Below, piece after piece: positions 7,103 through 14,461 of a stretch of DNA of 15,329 nucleotides. The position numbers were made by a program, and so were the translations under genes. Position 1 is the stretch's first letter. Each line of letters opens with the position of its first letter. The notes below the pieces were generated by a model. It was given only the letters and a program-made list of their open reading frames with translations, did no database searches and had not been told where the DNA came from. Origin of the DNA: an uncultured Fretibacterium sp. (GTDB lineage: Bacteria > Synergistota > Synergistia > Synergistales > Aminobacteriaceae); NCBI GenBank assembly GCA_937892105.1, contig CALAUZ010000325.1:1-15329 (forward strand). Direction: 5' to 3'.

Positions 7103-7226
7103 TTCTTGAAGTTCTATCCTTAATATGTTTAATGAAATTATGGACACCGAATTGAGGGTCTACATCAACAAGCAAATGAACACGGTCAGGCATGACCTCC
7201 AAATCAATGAGTTCAACCAGAAAATC
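7103..7226 (-). pseudogene. Fragment of an IS200/IS605 Y1 (HUH) transposase, tnpA
   Basis: The minus strand reads ELIDLEVMPDRVHLLVDVDP, then QFGVHNFIKHIKDRTSR. This is the centre of TnpA of IS200-type elements, where PDHVHLL contains the HUH metal-binding pair. Here the first histidine codon has become arginine. The N-terminal part is missing at the junction with the DUF362 remnant. The C-terminal part with the catalytic tyrosine is missing at the IS630 boundary. The fragment cannot be active. Its orientation matches the right-end hairpin at 6207-6243, so both may come from one element, though about half of the expected gene between them is gone. Confidence 0.7.
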
Positions 7227-7662
7227 TGCCGACATGCCATTCATCCCCATAGTAATGATTGACGCATACGGAGCGGGATTGATGGGGCTTGAACTGTCGC
7301 GAGTGCCATACATTCAGATTGCGGAGAAGTGGGGAGCAGGAAGCACGAAATACTCACCTGAAGACATAATTTTCCTCAATGAGCCAGAGAACGCAGGGAG
7401 TTACCCCAAGCCTTCCGGAAAAGTTGCGCAACTAACCCGTCATGTTCACGAGAACTCGGCGTGTTCAGCGTGTTATGCGTCTTTGGTGAGGGCATTACAC
7501 ACAGACAGCAGGGGAAGGGGTAAGGAGATATACATAGGTCAGGGCTGGAGGGGTAAGAGTATTCCTGATGGAGCGTTGGGGATTGGAAGGTGCTGTTCCG
7601 GAGCAGCAAGGTGCGTTAAGGGTTGTCCTCCCAGTGCGAAAGATATAGCGGAGATGTTTTAG
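7226..7662 (+). pseudogene. 3' remnant of a DUF362-family gene
   Basis: The open frame could start at an ATG at 7192, but its first codons overlap the antisense Y1 transposase fragment. Recognisable homology begins near 7226 with PFIPIVMIDAYGAGLMGLEL. It continues with CSACYASLVRAL and a cysteine-rich tail GIGRCCSGAARCVKGCPPSA before the TAG at 7660. This pattern matches the C-terminal part of DUF362 domain proteins, whose function is unknown and whose cysteines suggest metal or Fe-S binding. Full members are about twice as long, so the 5' half was probably lost in the rearrangement at the IS junction. A short protein from ATG 7192 cannot be excluded, but no convincing ribosome binding site belongs to it. 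Confidence 0.62.
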
Positions 7663-7692
7663 GGGGAAGAGGAGGCGCAGTGTCGGGGACAA

Positions 7693-8979
7693 TCATGCAC
7701 TGCGTGTTATTATAAGTGTCATTCCGTCAACAGACTTCACTATACCCTGACTTCCAGACTGTATCATATCGCCATCAGATTTTGCCCGCCAAATCTCGCC
7801 ATGACACATAACCTGTCCTGTCCCCGTAGCGTCAACATCAGATATTGCGATGACATCAAGCCCAATCATTCCCTGTTTTCCCGTAGCAACTTTCTGTCTA
7901 AGCCCCTTAATCACGAAATAGGCCACAAGTCCGAAACATATTCCGAGAGCTAAGGCTGTTCCAGCGATGAAAGAGAGTGAGATTTGCAGGAGTTCACCGC
8001 CCGGCGCACGAAAGAGAAATACTCCGCCAAGACACATTACAGGAAGACCAAGAAGCGTTAATACTCCCGAAGTTCCGGCTATGAGGTCAACTACCATAAG
8101 GATAATACCCGCAACAATAAGCACAATGCCAGCCCAGTTGAACGGAAGCATTTTCAGCCCTATAGCCCCCAGCAATAACATAACACCGCCTGTCGTTCCG
8201 AGAATGAAACCGCCTGGTGTTATGACCTCAAAGAAGATTGCCATAATTCCGCCAGATAACAGGAGATAAGCAATTTCGGGGCTTGAGACGAACTGTATTA
8301 TGCTTTCGCTGAACGACATATTAACGCGGTTAATGACGACTTCATCATCGAGAGTTATTCGCACTGACTGAGGGCCATTCTTTACGCGTCTTCCAGATGA
8401 AGCCTTAATGAGTGCCTTTACATCGCCTGCAACAATGTCGATGACTTTCTCTTTTAGAGCTTCAGCAGCCGTGAGTGATATGCTGTTCTCTATCATTTGT
8501 TCTGCGGTATCCTCGTTCCTTCCTCTGAGCTGGACGACACTGCGCATTTGAGCTTTAAGGTCATTCATTACCTTTTTGTTCATGTCGCCTTCTGGAATGT
8601 CGCTGCCACCGCCCGTAACAGGGTGAGCGGCACCGATGTTAGTGCCTGTAGACATTGCCGCGATGTGAGCCGCCTGAACGATGAACGCTCCAGCACTTGC
8701 CGCACGTCCGCCCGGTGGTATCCAGACAGCAATGGGAACTTGGGACGAGAGTATGGACTGTACAATACCGCGCATTGCCTCGACAAGTCCGCCTGGTGTA
8801 TCGAGCTGGAATATGAGGAGGGAGTCGTGATTGAGTTCGGATTGCCTGATGGTATCACGGACGAACTCTTCCATTTGAACGCCAACTGTGCCTGTGAGTT
8901 CTGCGAGGGTTACGGTTGATTTTGCGTGTGCTGGGAATGCGAGAAGTATTAGGGTGAATGTACATAGAAATTTTTTCAT
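7693..8979 (-). CDS. NfeD-family membrane-bound serine protease (ClpP class)
   Basis: The 428-residue protein starts with a signal peptide, residues 1-19, ending AHA. A ClpP/crotonase-like protease domain follows with LDTPGG at 60-64, the serine S95 in GRAASAGA, and a lysine near K136 that fits the Ser-Lys dyad known from the archaeal 1510-N protease. GAAHPV lies at 117-121. From about 235 to 375 come several hydrophobic segments of the NfeD membrane region, and the last 60 residues form the small OB-fold NfeDC domain. Long NfeD proteins act in membrane-protein quality control, often with stomatin or flotillin partners, but none is encoded here. AGGGAG lies ten bases before the ATG. It is the last gene of the minus-strand operon and converges with the DUF362 remnant. 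Confidence 0.9.
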   Translation of the reverse strand: MKKFLCTFTLILLAFPAHAKSTVTLAELTGTVGVQMEEFVRDTIRQSELNHDSLLIFQLDTPGGLVEAMRGIVQSILSSQVPIAVWIPPGGRAASAGAFIVQAAHIAAMSTGTNIGAAHPVTGGGSDIPEGDMNKKVMNDLKAQMRSVVQLRGRNEDTAEQMIENSISLTAAEALKEKVIDIVAGDVKALIKASSGRRVKNGPQSVRITLDDEVVINRVNMSFSESIIQFVSSPEIAYLLLSGGIMAIFFEVITPGGFILGTTGGVMLLLGAIGLKMLPFNWAGIVLIVAGIILMVVDLIAGTSGVLTLLGLPVMCLGGVFLFRAPGGELLQISLSFIAGTALALGICFGLVAYFVIKGLRQKVATGKQGMIGLDVIAISDVDATGTGQVMCHGEIWRAKSDGDMIQSGSQGIVKSVDGMTLIITRSA

Positions 8980-8986
8980 GGTTTTA

Positions 8987-9115
8987 TTATCTCCCTGTGA
9001 GTTCTTTTACTAGTTGTATTGCTGTTGTATTCCTCTGTTCATTAGCCTTGATGATATATCCGCCGATTACAATTTCAAATATAATGATTAATCCTCCTTC
9101 TCCTTCCCACGCCAA
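8987..9115 (-). CDS. Possible 42-residue membrane protein between der and the nfeD-type gene
   Basis: The frame starts at a TTG at 9115 inside the 3' end of der and ends at a TAA at 8987-8989, seven bases before the NfeD start. It would read (M)AWEGEGG, then a hydrophobic segment LIIIFEIVIGGYII, and finish NEQRNTTAIQLVKELTGR. One membrane helix followed by a charged amphipathic tail is a typical small-protein design, and the frame fills the otherwise empty 108-base gap. Against it, the start is TTG and the nearest Shine-Dalgarno-like run, AGGGGG, is about 17 bases away. A strong GGAGGA lies inside the frame, so an ATT or other rare start further in is possible. Confidence 0.35.
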   Translation of the reverse strand: MAWEGEGGLIIIFEIVIGGYIIKANEQRNTTAIQLVKELTGR

Positions 9116-10413
9116 AACGTCCGTATCGGTGTCCCCCTAAAATCTTCAAGTTCCCTAATCTTGTTCTTCACGTGGTTCTCAAATCCTGTGTTCACTAGTT
9201 CAGGGTTGTTCACGAAAAATATAAACGTTGGCGGCTCACCCTCTGACTGCGAACAGTAATATACCTTCAAACTACGCCCCTTCCTGTCTGACGGCAAACG
9301 GTCAAACGCAAGTACATCTCGCATTAACCGGTTAAGCTGGTTCGTGGGGATATGCTTCTTCCTGTTCTGGTTCACGGCAACTGCTGTTTGCACTATCTTC
9401 CCTATACCCCTCCCGCTTAGTGCAGATGCAAATACTATCGGCGCATAGCTCAGAAATTGCATATCTTCTCTAATCTTCTTCCTGATTTCATCGGCCTCCT
9501 TCTCCCCTCCCATTAAATCCCACTTGTTGATTACTATTATTATCCCCTTCCCCTTGTTCACTACATGCGCCGCTATCTTCTTGTCCTGATCCGTGCATGG
9601 CTCCCTTGCGTCCATTAAAAGCAACGCTACTTCTGACCTGTCAACCGCCGCCAGTGTCCTCACAAATGCGTAATACTCCAAATCACCTTCAAACTTCGCC
9701 CGCCGCCTCAATCCTGCCGTGTCTATAATCCTGAACTTCTGCCCGTCAATCACTGTCCTCATGTTTACAGGATCTCTCGTCGTTCCAGCAATCGGGCTGA
9801 CTAGTGAACGCTCTATACTCGTCATCTTGTTCAATAGCGAAGACTTTCCTACGTTAGGTTTTCCGGCTATAACTATGCGTATTTCATCGCCGCCTTCTCC
9901 TTCGTCATAAACATCATCTAATGGCAGAATGTCATTCAATGCGTCAAGAAGCTCTTGAAGTCCGCGTTTATGAAGTGCGCTTATTGGGATTACGCGCTCA
10001 AATCCCAATGTGTAGGCTTCGTTCGCTATATCATCATGTTTCGTGTCGTCCAGCTTGTTCACCGCTACAATAACTGGTCTGCTCCCTCCCCTTCGTATGA
10101 AGTCCGCTATCTGCTCATCTGATACCGTAACTCCATCTTTGCCGTCAATGAGAAACAAAACTGCATCGCTTTCCCTCACTGCCTCATCAACATTCGCCTT
10201 TATCCCTGCCGTAAATTCACTGTCCTCACCATATATACCGCCAGTGTCGATAACATAAAAGCTCCTGCCCTCGTGTGTAACTTCACCGTAAAGCCTGTCC
10301 CTCGTTACTCCTGGAATATCATCAACTATTGCATCTCGCGTTCCTGTAAGACGGTTGAAGAGTGAGGACTTTCCTGCGTTTGGACGGCCTATAATCGCTA
10401 CTATCCCTGACAT
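9088..10413 (-). CDS. der: Ribosome biogenesis GTPase Der (EngA)
   Basis: The 441-residue protein has two consecutive TrmE/Era-like GTPase domains and a C-terminal KH-like domain, the diagnostic Der layout. Domain 1 has GRPNAGKS, DTGG and NKLD. Domain 2 has GKPNVGKS, DTAG and NKWD. The tail includes FIFFVNNPELV and RTFWRGKEK. Der acts in late 50S subunit assembly and is normally essential. I start it at the ATG at 10413 (MSGIVAIIGRP), with AGGA seven bases upstream. A longer frame back to 10482 would overlap the upstream asparaginase-like gene by 68 bases and lacks family support. Der begins two bases after that gene's stop, so the two are coupled. Confidence 0.95.
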   Translation of the reverse strand: MSGIVAIIGRPNAGKSSLFNRLTGTRDAIVDDIPGVTRDRLYGEVTHEGRSFYVIDTGGIYGEDSEFTAGIKANVDEAVRESDAVLFLIDGKDGVTVSDEQIADFIRRGGSRPVIVAVNKLDDTKHDDIANEAYTLGFERVIPISALHKRGLQELLDALNDILPLDDVYDEGEGGDEIRIVIAGKPNVGKSSLLNKMTSIERSLVSPIAGTTRDPVNMRTVIDGQKFRIIDTAGLRRRAKFEGDLEYYAFVRTLAAVDRSEVALLLMDAREPCTDQDKKIAAHVVNKGKGIIIVINKWDLMGGEKEADEIRKKIREDMQFLSYAPIVFASALSGRGIGKIVQTAVAVNQNRKKHIPTNQLNRLMRDVLAFDRLPSDRKGRSLKVYYCSQSEGEPPTFIFFVNNPELVNTGFENHVKNKIRELEDFRGTPIRTFWRGKEKED

Positions 10414-10414
10414 C

Positions 10415-11410
10415 TTAGTTCCTGCCAGAAACATAATCAGCAAGTGCCTGACCGCTGAGAGACGCTGACATTCCGACAGCAAGTTTTATCCTTGCCTGAT
10501 ACGGTGAGAGCATTGCTCCGTTGATTATTCCCATCTCCAGTAATTGAGACGCACTGCCCTCGTAACTCTCTGTCGCCTGGACTATTCCGTTCGGGTAGCG
10601 TGATGTCAGTACTATGGGAGTTCCGGACTTCATGATTTTACGCAGCAATGGAACCCATGAGCTTGGGACATCTCCATCGCCAAGCCCAGAGATTACAAGG
10701 CCGTCAAGTTCCTCGAAACGTTTATCCAGTAATGCACGCAGTATCACATCACTATCTCCCAAGGAGGCCGAAAGTACTGGAATATTTCGCGCCAGCGGCT
10801 TCACCATCTTCTGTATGTATCGGTGGCGGGGATATCTCAGGGATATATAGTTCCCTGATGGCTGGCTGAATACTCCTAGCGGGCTTTGGGGAAATGCTAG
10901 AAGTCCTGACCTGTTGAAGTTGGAGATACGCAATACATCGGCAGGAGCATAGATTGCGTCCTGAATGCAGATTAACGCGCCTTTCCCTGTGCATGAGCCG
11001 GACAATGCCGCACGAACTGACTGCGTTAGCCTCGTTGATGTCTCACTGCCGGGACTTCCTGCGTTGAAGATTGAGCCTGTGAAGATTAATGGAGGGTTCA
11101 AATCCCATATCAGATCCGCAAAGTAGGACAGCTCCGCGAGAAGCGGTATTCCGCACGTTACGACAACTCCCCTCGCTCCGTCGTCATGAACATATGAATT
11201 TACCATGCTCATTAGTTCTCCGCACATTCTGAGAGTGTAATTGCTCACCGGCTGAAAGCTCCACTTCTGAAACACTACATGACTCTTCACATCATCTGGA
11301 AGAAGCGCAAATAATTCCTCGTCCGAAAGTTCTGGGTTATTATGCCCTTCATGACGCTGTACAATTCTTCCTCCAGCAAGTAACACTACTATTTTGTCCC
11401 TGTTTTCCAT
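10415..11410 (-). CDS. Asparaginase-like protein lacking the catalytic threonines
   Basis: The 331-residue protein has the overall plan of type I/II L-asparaginases: an N-terminal VVLLAGGRI strand-loop, a GVVVTCGIPLLAELSYF segment, a TGS turn and a smaller C-terminal domain with LDGLVISGLGDGDVPSSW. The canonical nucleophile motif TGGTI is AGGRI here, so the first catalytic Thr is Arg14. The second motif, HGTDT, is CGIPL, so the second Thr-Asp pair is also gone. The fold seems kept but hydrolysis by the usual route should be impossible. I chose the ATG at 11410 because GAGAGG lies about ten bases upstream, rather than the GTG at 11422. The gene sits between a LUD gene and der. A binding or regulatory function is inference. 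Confidence 0.7.
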   Translation of the reverse strand: MENRDKIVVLLAGGRIVQRHEGHNNPELSDEELFALLPDDVKSHVVFQKWSFQPVSNYTLRMCGELMSMVNSYVHDDGARGVVVTCGIPLLAELSYFADLIWDLNPPLIFTGSIFNAGSPGSETSTRLTQSVRAALSGSCTGKGALICIQDAIYAPADVLRISNFNRSGLLAFPQSPLGVFSQPSGNYISLRYPRHRYIQKMVKPLARNIPVLSASLGDSDVILRALLDKRFEELDGLVISGLGDGDVPSSWVPLLRKIMKSGTPIVLTSRYPNGIVQATESYEGSASQLLEMGIINGAMLSPYQARIKLAVGMSASLSGQALADYVSGRN

Positions 11411-11479
11411 AAATATATACACCTCTCATAAATACACCATCTCGCAAACACTTCGACAGGGGGTAAAAGGGCTTATGCG

Positions 11480-12127
11480 TTAATATCCTAAGTCTTCCCC
11501 CACTATGATTACGTGGTATTTTCTGCCCTTTAGCGGCTGTTCAAGAATTAGTATAGCCCTGCACATACTGTCATCATTGCCCGAAGCCGAACAGTTCACA
11601 CAATGGCCAGCCTTTACGCACGCAGTCTCGACATTCTGACGTATAGCATTTGGGATAGTTGCAGACCTTGCCCGCTTCAGTCCGTCCTCAAGGTCAAACG
11701 CCAGCTTATTTATGCCTATTACGAACAACACTAAGCCGTTGCCCCACGCCATTCCTGCTACCCTGTTCCCTGTGCCGTCAATGTTGATGATACGTCCGTC
11801 CCGCGTCAGTGCGTTCGCGCTGGTTATAAATACATCGGCTGTGTTCTCTCGGAAACGTGCTTCCCTGCGTTCCTCATTGGTCATTTTACCCCAGTGCTGG
11901 AACACAGTATTCCCACGCTCCTTCAGTGCATCAAGTGCGCCAATGTCCCGGACTGTTATCGTGCCTGGTATCCCTACTGTTGCGTCTTCCGGGATAATCT
12001 CAAGTATTCGCCTGAGAGCGTCTGCACCCGTAGGTACGTATTCAGCACCGAAACTCCTGCGCTGTAATGCTTTTACTACGTCGCTGCCGATAATCTCGTT
12101 TGCGCGTATAACGTTTTCATGTACCAT
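11480..12127 (-). CDS. LUD-domain protein (LutC/YkgG-related)
   Basis: The 215-residue protein shows the LUD pattern: VGIPGTITVRDIGALDAL near residues 51-69, HWGKMTNEERREARF, ADVFITSANALTRDGRIINIDGTGNRVAG near 97-126, and FVIGINKL. LUD proteins include LutB/LutC of lactate utilisation, but many stand-alone members have no known substrate. The C-terminus carries a cysteine group, ACVKAGHCVNC and later MCRAILIL, which could bind metal. No lutA or lutB lies nearby, so a lactate role is not supported. GGGAGG lies about ten bases before the ATG. The gene starts one base after the TPR gene's stop and is followed by a 69-base gap. Confidence 0.8.
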   Translation of the reverse strand: MVHENVIRANEIIGSDVVKALQRRSFGAEYVPTGADALRRILEIIPEDATVGIPGTITVRDIGALDALKERGNTVFQHWGKMTNEERREARFRENTADVFITSANALTRDGRIINIDGTGNRVAGMAWGNGLVLFVIGINKLAFDLEDGLKRARSATIPNAIRQNVETACVKAGHCVNCSASGNDDSMCRAILILEQPLKGRKYHVIIVGEDLGY

Positions 12128-12128
12128 T

Positions 12129-13565
12129 TTACTTTGCCTCCCTCAAGTATTTATAGCCCATCTCTATCGTTGGGTTGCGCCGGAATATTCTCCGCGCCTC
12201 GTCAAGAATGCGTTTGCAGTCAAAGTACATTCCTTTCGCCATATAAGCTCCTGCAAGCCCTATATATGGCCGTATATCCCTGCTGTTAATCTCCATCGCA
12301 CGGAAGAAATTTACCACTGCCCTGCTGTACATTCCTATGTTATAGGCATGATTGGCCTCGCTGAGATATTCATCGAACGTCATGGGGGCTTCACGAGGGA
12401 TTTGACGTTCTGGCTTCACTTCCTGTTTCTTCAACGGAATTATTGCAAGGGGCTTCTCCTGCCTGGCTTCCTGTACAATTTCATTCTTCTGCACTGTCGG
12501 TTTTTGCTCCGTATCACCTTCTCCCTTTATGCGTCTAAGCTCATGTTCCGCGTTCTCCCTGTGCGCCTTGTCGTCTTCCGGCAGAGCATTGATGTATTCC
12601 TGCCACGCTGTTACTGCCGTCTGAATATGCCCTGACTTCTCCGAACATTCTGCAAGCCCCGTCAAAAACGTAAGGACTTTGGGATAACGCCTGTATGCCT
12701 TTCTGTATATGTTAGCAGCCTCACCATAATTTCCCTGCTCAACAAGTGATAATGCCCTCCTGCTCATTCCTTCGGGTGTCTCACGGTTCAGAAGCCACAA
12801 TACCGGCCACGCAAAGCAAACTGTCATCACCAGCAGCCCGCACCAAAATAACGCTTTCTGCCTGTAAGGGTGTTCGGGAGCATTGCTTCTTTCTGCCTCC
12901 GCACGTTCTTCGGCACGTTCCTTCCTGTGCTTCAGCGTGTTATGAAGCCTATCGGTGAAGTTCCTACCATGTATCTGAACATATGCCGCCCCTTGCAGAC
13001 TGTCTGTAGGTTCGTAGTCCAGCTCCTCATCGTCATCATTGATGTTCGTCCACAGTTCCGGCGGTGGTTCGTCAAGGCTCAAGGTGAAACCTGTTGCGCG
13101 TTCCTGCCATTCTTTGTCCTGCGGTATAGGCTCGTCTTCCTGTTCATCATTCTGTGTCGGCGAAAGTTCGGGAGTGTCATGCTGTGTATCGTCCGTTAGT
13201 TCATGGGAAGGTTCAGTGTCTTCGAGGTCATGATGTTCCTGCGCACCCCCAAGCTCCATAACTGCTTCCTGTAATTCGTGAAGCTCCTGCGCAATGTCCT
13301 CTGCCTGTTCAGCATATGATTCTTGCGTTACTGTCTGGTCATTTTGTGCTTCATCAGATGGCGCGTCTTGTTCTGCCGGTTCGTCATGAAAGTCCGAAAG
13401 TTCCTGCTCCAAATTGTCGGGCATAGAACCCCTTTCCGGCATAGCGGGTACATCGGGGTGTTCGTCGGAAAGCGGGGCAAGAAGCAAGCGGGCTCCCTGA
13501 GAACCCTCGCTGTCGTCGTGCCGCGAATTAAGCCATGAAATTACGCCGAGTAAATCTTGTTCCAT
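12129..13565 (-). CDS. Membrane-anchored TPR protein with a long acidic N-terminal region
   Basis: The 478-residue protein has three parts. Residues 1-235 form a low-complexity, strongly acidic region rich in Asp, Glu, Gln and His, probably disordered and cytoplasmic. It turns basic near 205-225 (HRKERAEERAEAER), just before the membrane. One transmembrane helix spans about 238-259 (LFWCGLLVMTVCFAWPVLWL). The exterior part has tetratricopeptide-like repeats near 266-330 (GNYGEAANIYRKAYRRYP) and 385-470 (GMYSRAVVNFFRAMEI), separated by a charged linker. TPRs mediate protein contacts, perhaps in envelope or pilus assembly, but the partner is unknown. It is the first gene of the minus-strand operon. 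Its ATG has only a weak ribosome binding site. Confidence 0.8.
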   Translation of the reverse strand: MEQDLLGVISWLNSRHDDSEGSQGARLLLAPLSDEHPDVPAMPERGSMPDNLEQELSDFHDEPAEQDAPSDEAQNDQTVTQESYAEQAEDIAQELHELQEAVMELGGAQEHHDLEDTEPSHELTDDTQHDTPELSPTQNDEQEDEPIPQDKEWQERATGFTLSLDEPPPELWTNINDDDEELDYEPTDSLQGAAYVQIHGRNFTDRLHNTLKHRKERAEERAEAERSNAPEHPYRQKALFWCGLLVMTVCFAWPVLWLLNRETPEGMSRRALSLVEQGNYGEAANIYRKAYRRYPKVLTFLTGLAECSEKSGHIQTAVTAWQEYINALPEDDKAHRENAEHELRRIKGEGDTEQKPTVQKNEIVQEARQEKPLAIIPLKKQEVKPERQIPREAPMTFDEYLSEANHAYNIGMYSRAVVNFFRAMEINSRDIRPYIGLAGAYMAKGMYFDCKRILDEARRIFRRNPTIEMGYKYLREAK

Positions 13566-13613
13566 AATAGCCAGTCAGTTTAACAACATTTCGGAAAGTT
13601 CGCAATGTTATAG

Positions 13614-13642
13614 ATTATCCGACATGCTATTATTATGTGCAA
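13614..13642 (-). promoter_or_regulatory. Candidate promoter for the minus-strand operon (TPR to NfeD)
   Basis: On the minus strand, TTGCAC (13642-13637) and GATAAT (13619-13614) are 17 bases apart. The -10 box matches 5/6 positions and the -35 box is weak. Transcription would start about 40 bases before the TPR gene. The 132-base divergent region 13566-13697 is AT-rich and must also hold the fliW promoter, for which I see no convincing pair of boxes. Confidence 0.4.
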
Positions 13643-13697
13643 AATTTTCATAATAACTATGGCTTTTAACTTATCACTGAAAGGCAGTTGATATTAT

Positions 13698-14180
13698 TTG
13701 AATATGAAAATTAACACCGGACGTTTCGGGGAAGTATCATACTCTGATGATGAAGTGTTGCTTTTCCCAAGAGGTATACCTGCGTTCGAGGCAAATCATG
13801 AGTGGATACTGGTAGGCAATGATGACAGCGCGGTGAAGTGGCTTCAATCCCTCGATGATGTAGACCTAGCTCTCCCCGTAACATCTCCTGACGCAATCCA
13901 GCCCGATTACAACGCAAGAATACCTGAAGACGAGCTGAAGATGATTGGGACTGTAAACCCCGCAGATTTAGCCCTGCTTATCGTGGTATCAATCCCTGAA
14001 GCAGCCCCATGGAACATGACAGCTAACCTAAGAGCCCCCATACTCGTAAACCTGAAAACGCATAAGGCTGTGCAGGTTATAGCGTTGAACGAGGAATACC
14101 CTATAAGGCATGTTGTCTTTCCCGAAGATGTCCGCGAGAAGATGAAAGCCTCAGCCAGTTTGAACGGAGGAGCAGAATAA
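13698..14180 (+). CDS. fliW: FliW, flagellin-binding antagonist of CsrA
   Basis: The 160-residue protein matches FliW along its length: INTGRFGEVSYSDDEVLLFP at the N-terminus with RGIPAFEANHEWILVG after it, then SPDAIQPDY, NPADLALLIVVSIPEAAPWN and TANLRAPILVNLKTHKAVQV. In Bacillus and related bacteria FliW binds CsrA and releases it when flagellin is abundant, so flagellin translation follows export. The start may be TTG at 13698 or ATG at 13704. The AAAGG at about 13680-13684 is 13 bases from the TTG and 19 from the ATG, so TTG is slightly preferred. The stop overlaps the csrA start (TAATG). No flagellar structural gene is in the window, but the pair implies flagellin in the genome. Confidence 0.92.
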   Translation: MNMKINTGRFGEVSYSDDEVLLFPRGIPAFEANHEWILVGNDDSAVKWLQSLDDVDLALPVTSPDAIQPDYNARIPEDELKMIGTVNPADLALLIVVSIPEAAPWNMTANLRAPILVNLKTHKAVQVIALNEEYPIRHVVFPEDVREKMKASASLNGGAE

Positions 14181-14461
14181 TGCTAGTACTCAGCCGGCGC
14201 GTCAACGAAAGTATCCAGATAGGCAGCGACATAGAAATAATGGTGATAGATGTTCGCGGCGATGTAGTAAGGCTAGGCATAACAGCCCCGCAATCAACCC
14301 AGATATGGCGCAAGGAACTCTGGGACGTTATCGTCAAGGAGAATATGACCGCTTCATCAGCACCCAAACCAGAAAAGCTCATGGGTACGCCTAACCTTCC
14401 TATTTCGGCATTCTCTAAACTGTCAAAAATTCCAACGGTTCACGTCAGCAATAAGCCATGA
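14180..14461 (+). CDS. csrA: CsrA translational regulator with a long C-terminal tail
   Basis: The first 55 residues are classic CsrA: MLVLSRRVNESIQIGSDIEI, then VRGDVVRLGITAP, then IWRKELWDVI. CsrA dimers bind GGA-containing hairpins near ribosome binding sites. The RNA-contact arginine is kept in the IWRKEL segment, although the usual preceding His is Trp. At 93 residues it exceeds the common 60-75. The extra tail, TASSAPKPEKLMGTPNLPIS and onward, has no recognised fold. FliW-dependent CsrA proteins usually have a C-terminal extension that contributes to FliW binding, which fits the adjacent fliW. The stop overlaps the purE start as ATGA. Confidence 0.92.
   Translation: MLVLSRRVNESIQIGSDIEIMVIDVRGDVVRLGITAPQSTQIWRKELWDVIVKENMTASSAPKPEKLMGTPNLPISAFSKLSKIPTVHVSNKP

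Noticed and set aside
7676..7704. Hairpin CGCAGTG/CACTGCG between the DUF362 remnant and the NfeD gene, possible terminator
   Set aside because: Only a 7-base stem with a 15-base loop and no T-run on either strand; it also overlaps the nfeD 3' end. Too weak to call.
8497..8919. Plus-strand frame of 140 residues inside the NfeD-type gene
   Set aside because: Antisense shadow of a well-supported coding sequence; composition is unlike a folded protein and no start context is seen.
10414..10482. Longer start for Der at 10482
   Set aside because: The extra 23 residues overlap the asparaginase-like gene and have no family support, while the ATG at 10413 has a ribosome binding site and the normal Der N-terminus.
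11712..12635. Plus-strand frame of 307 residues opposite the LUD and TPR genes
   Set aside because: Runs antisense across two well-supported genes and shows no recognisable domain.
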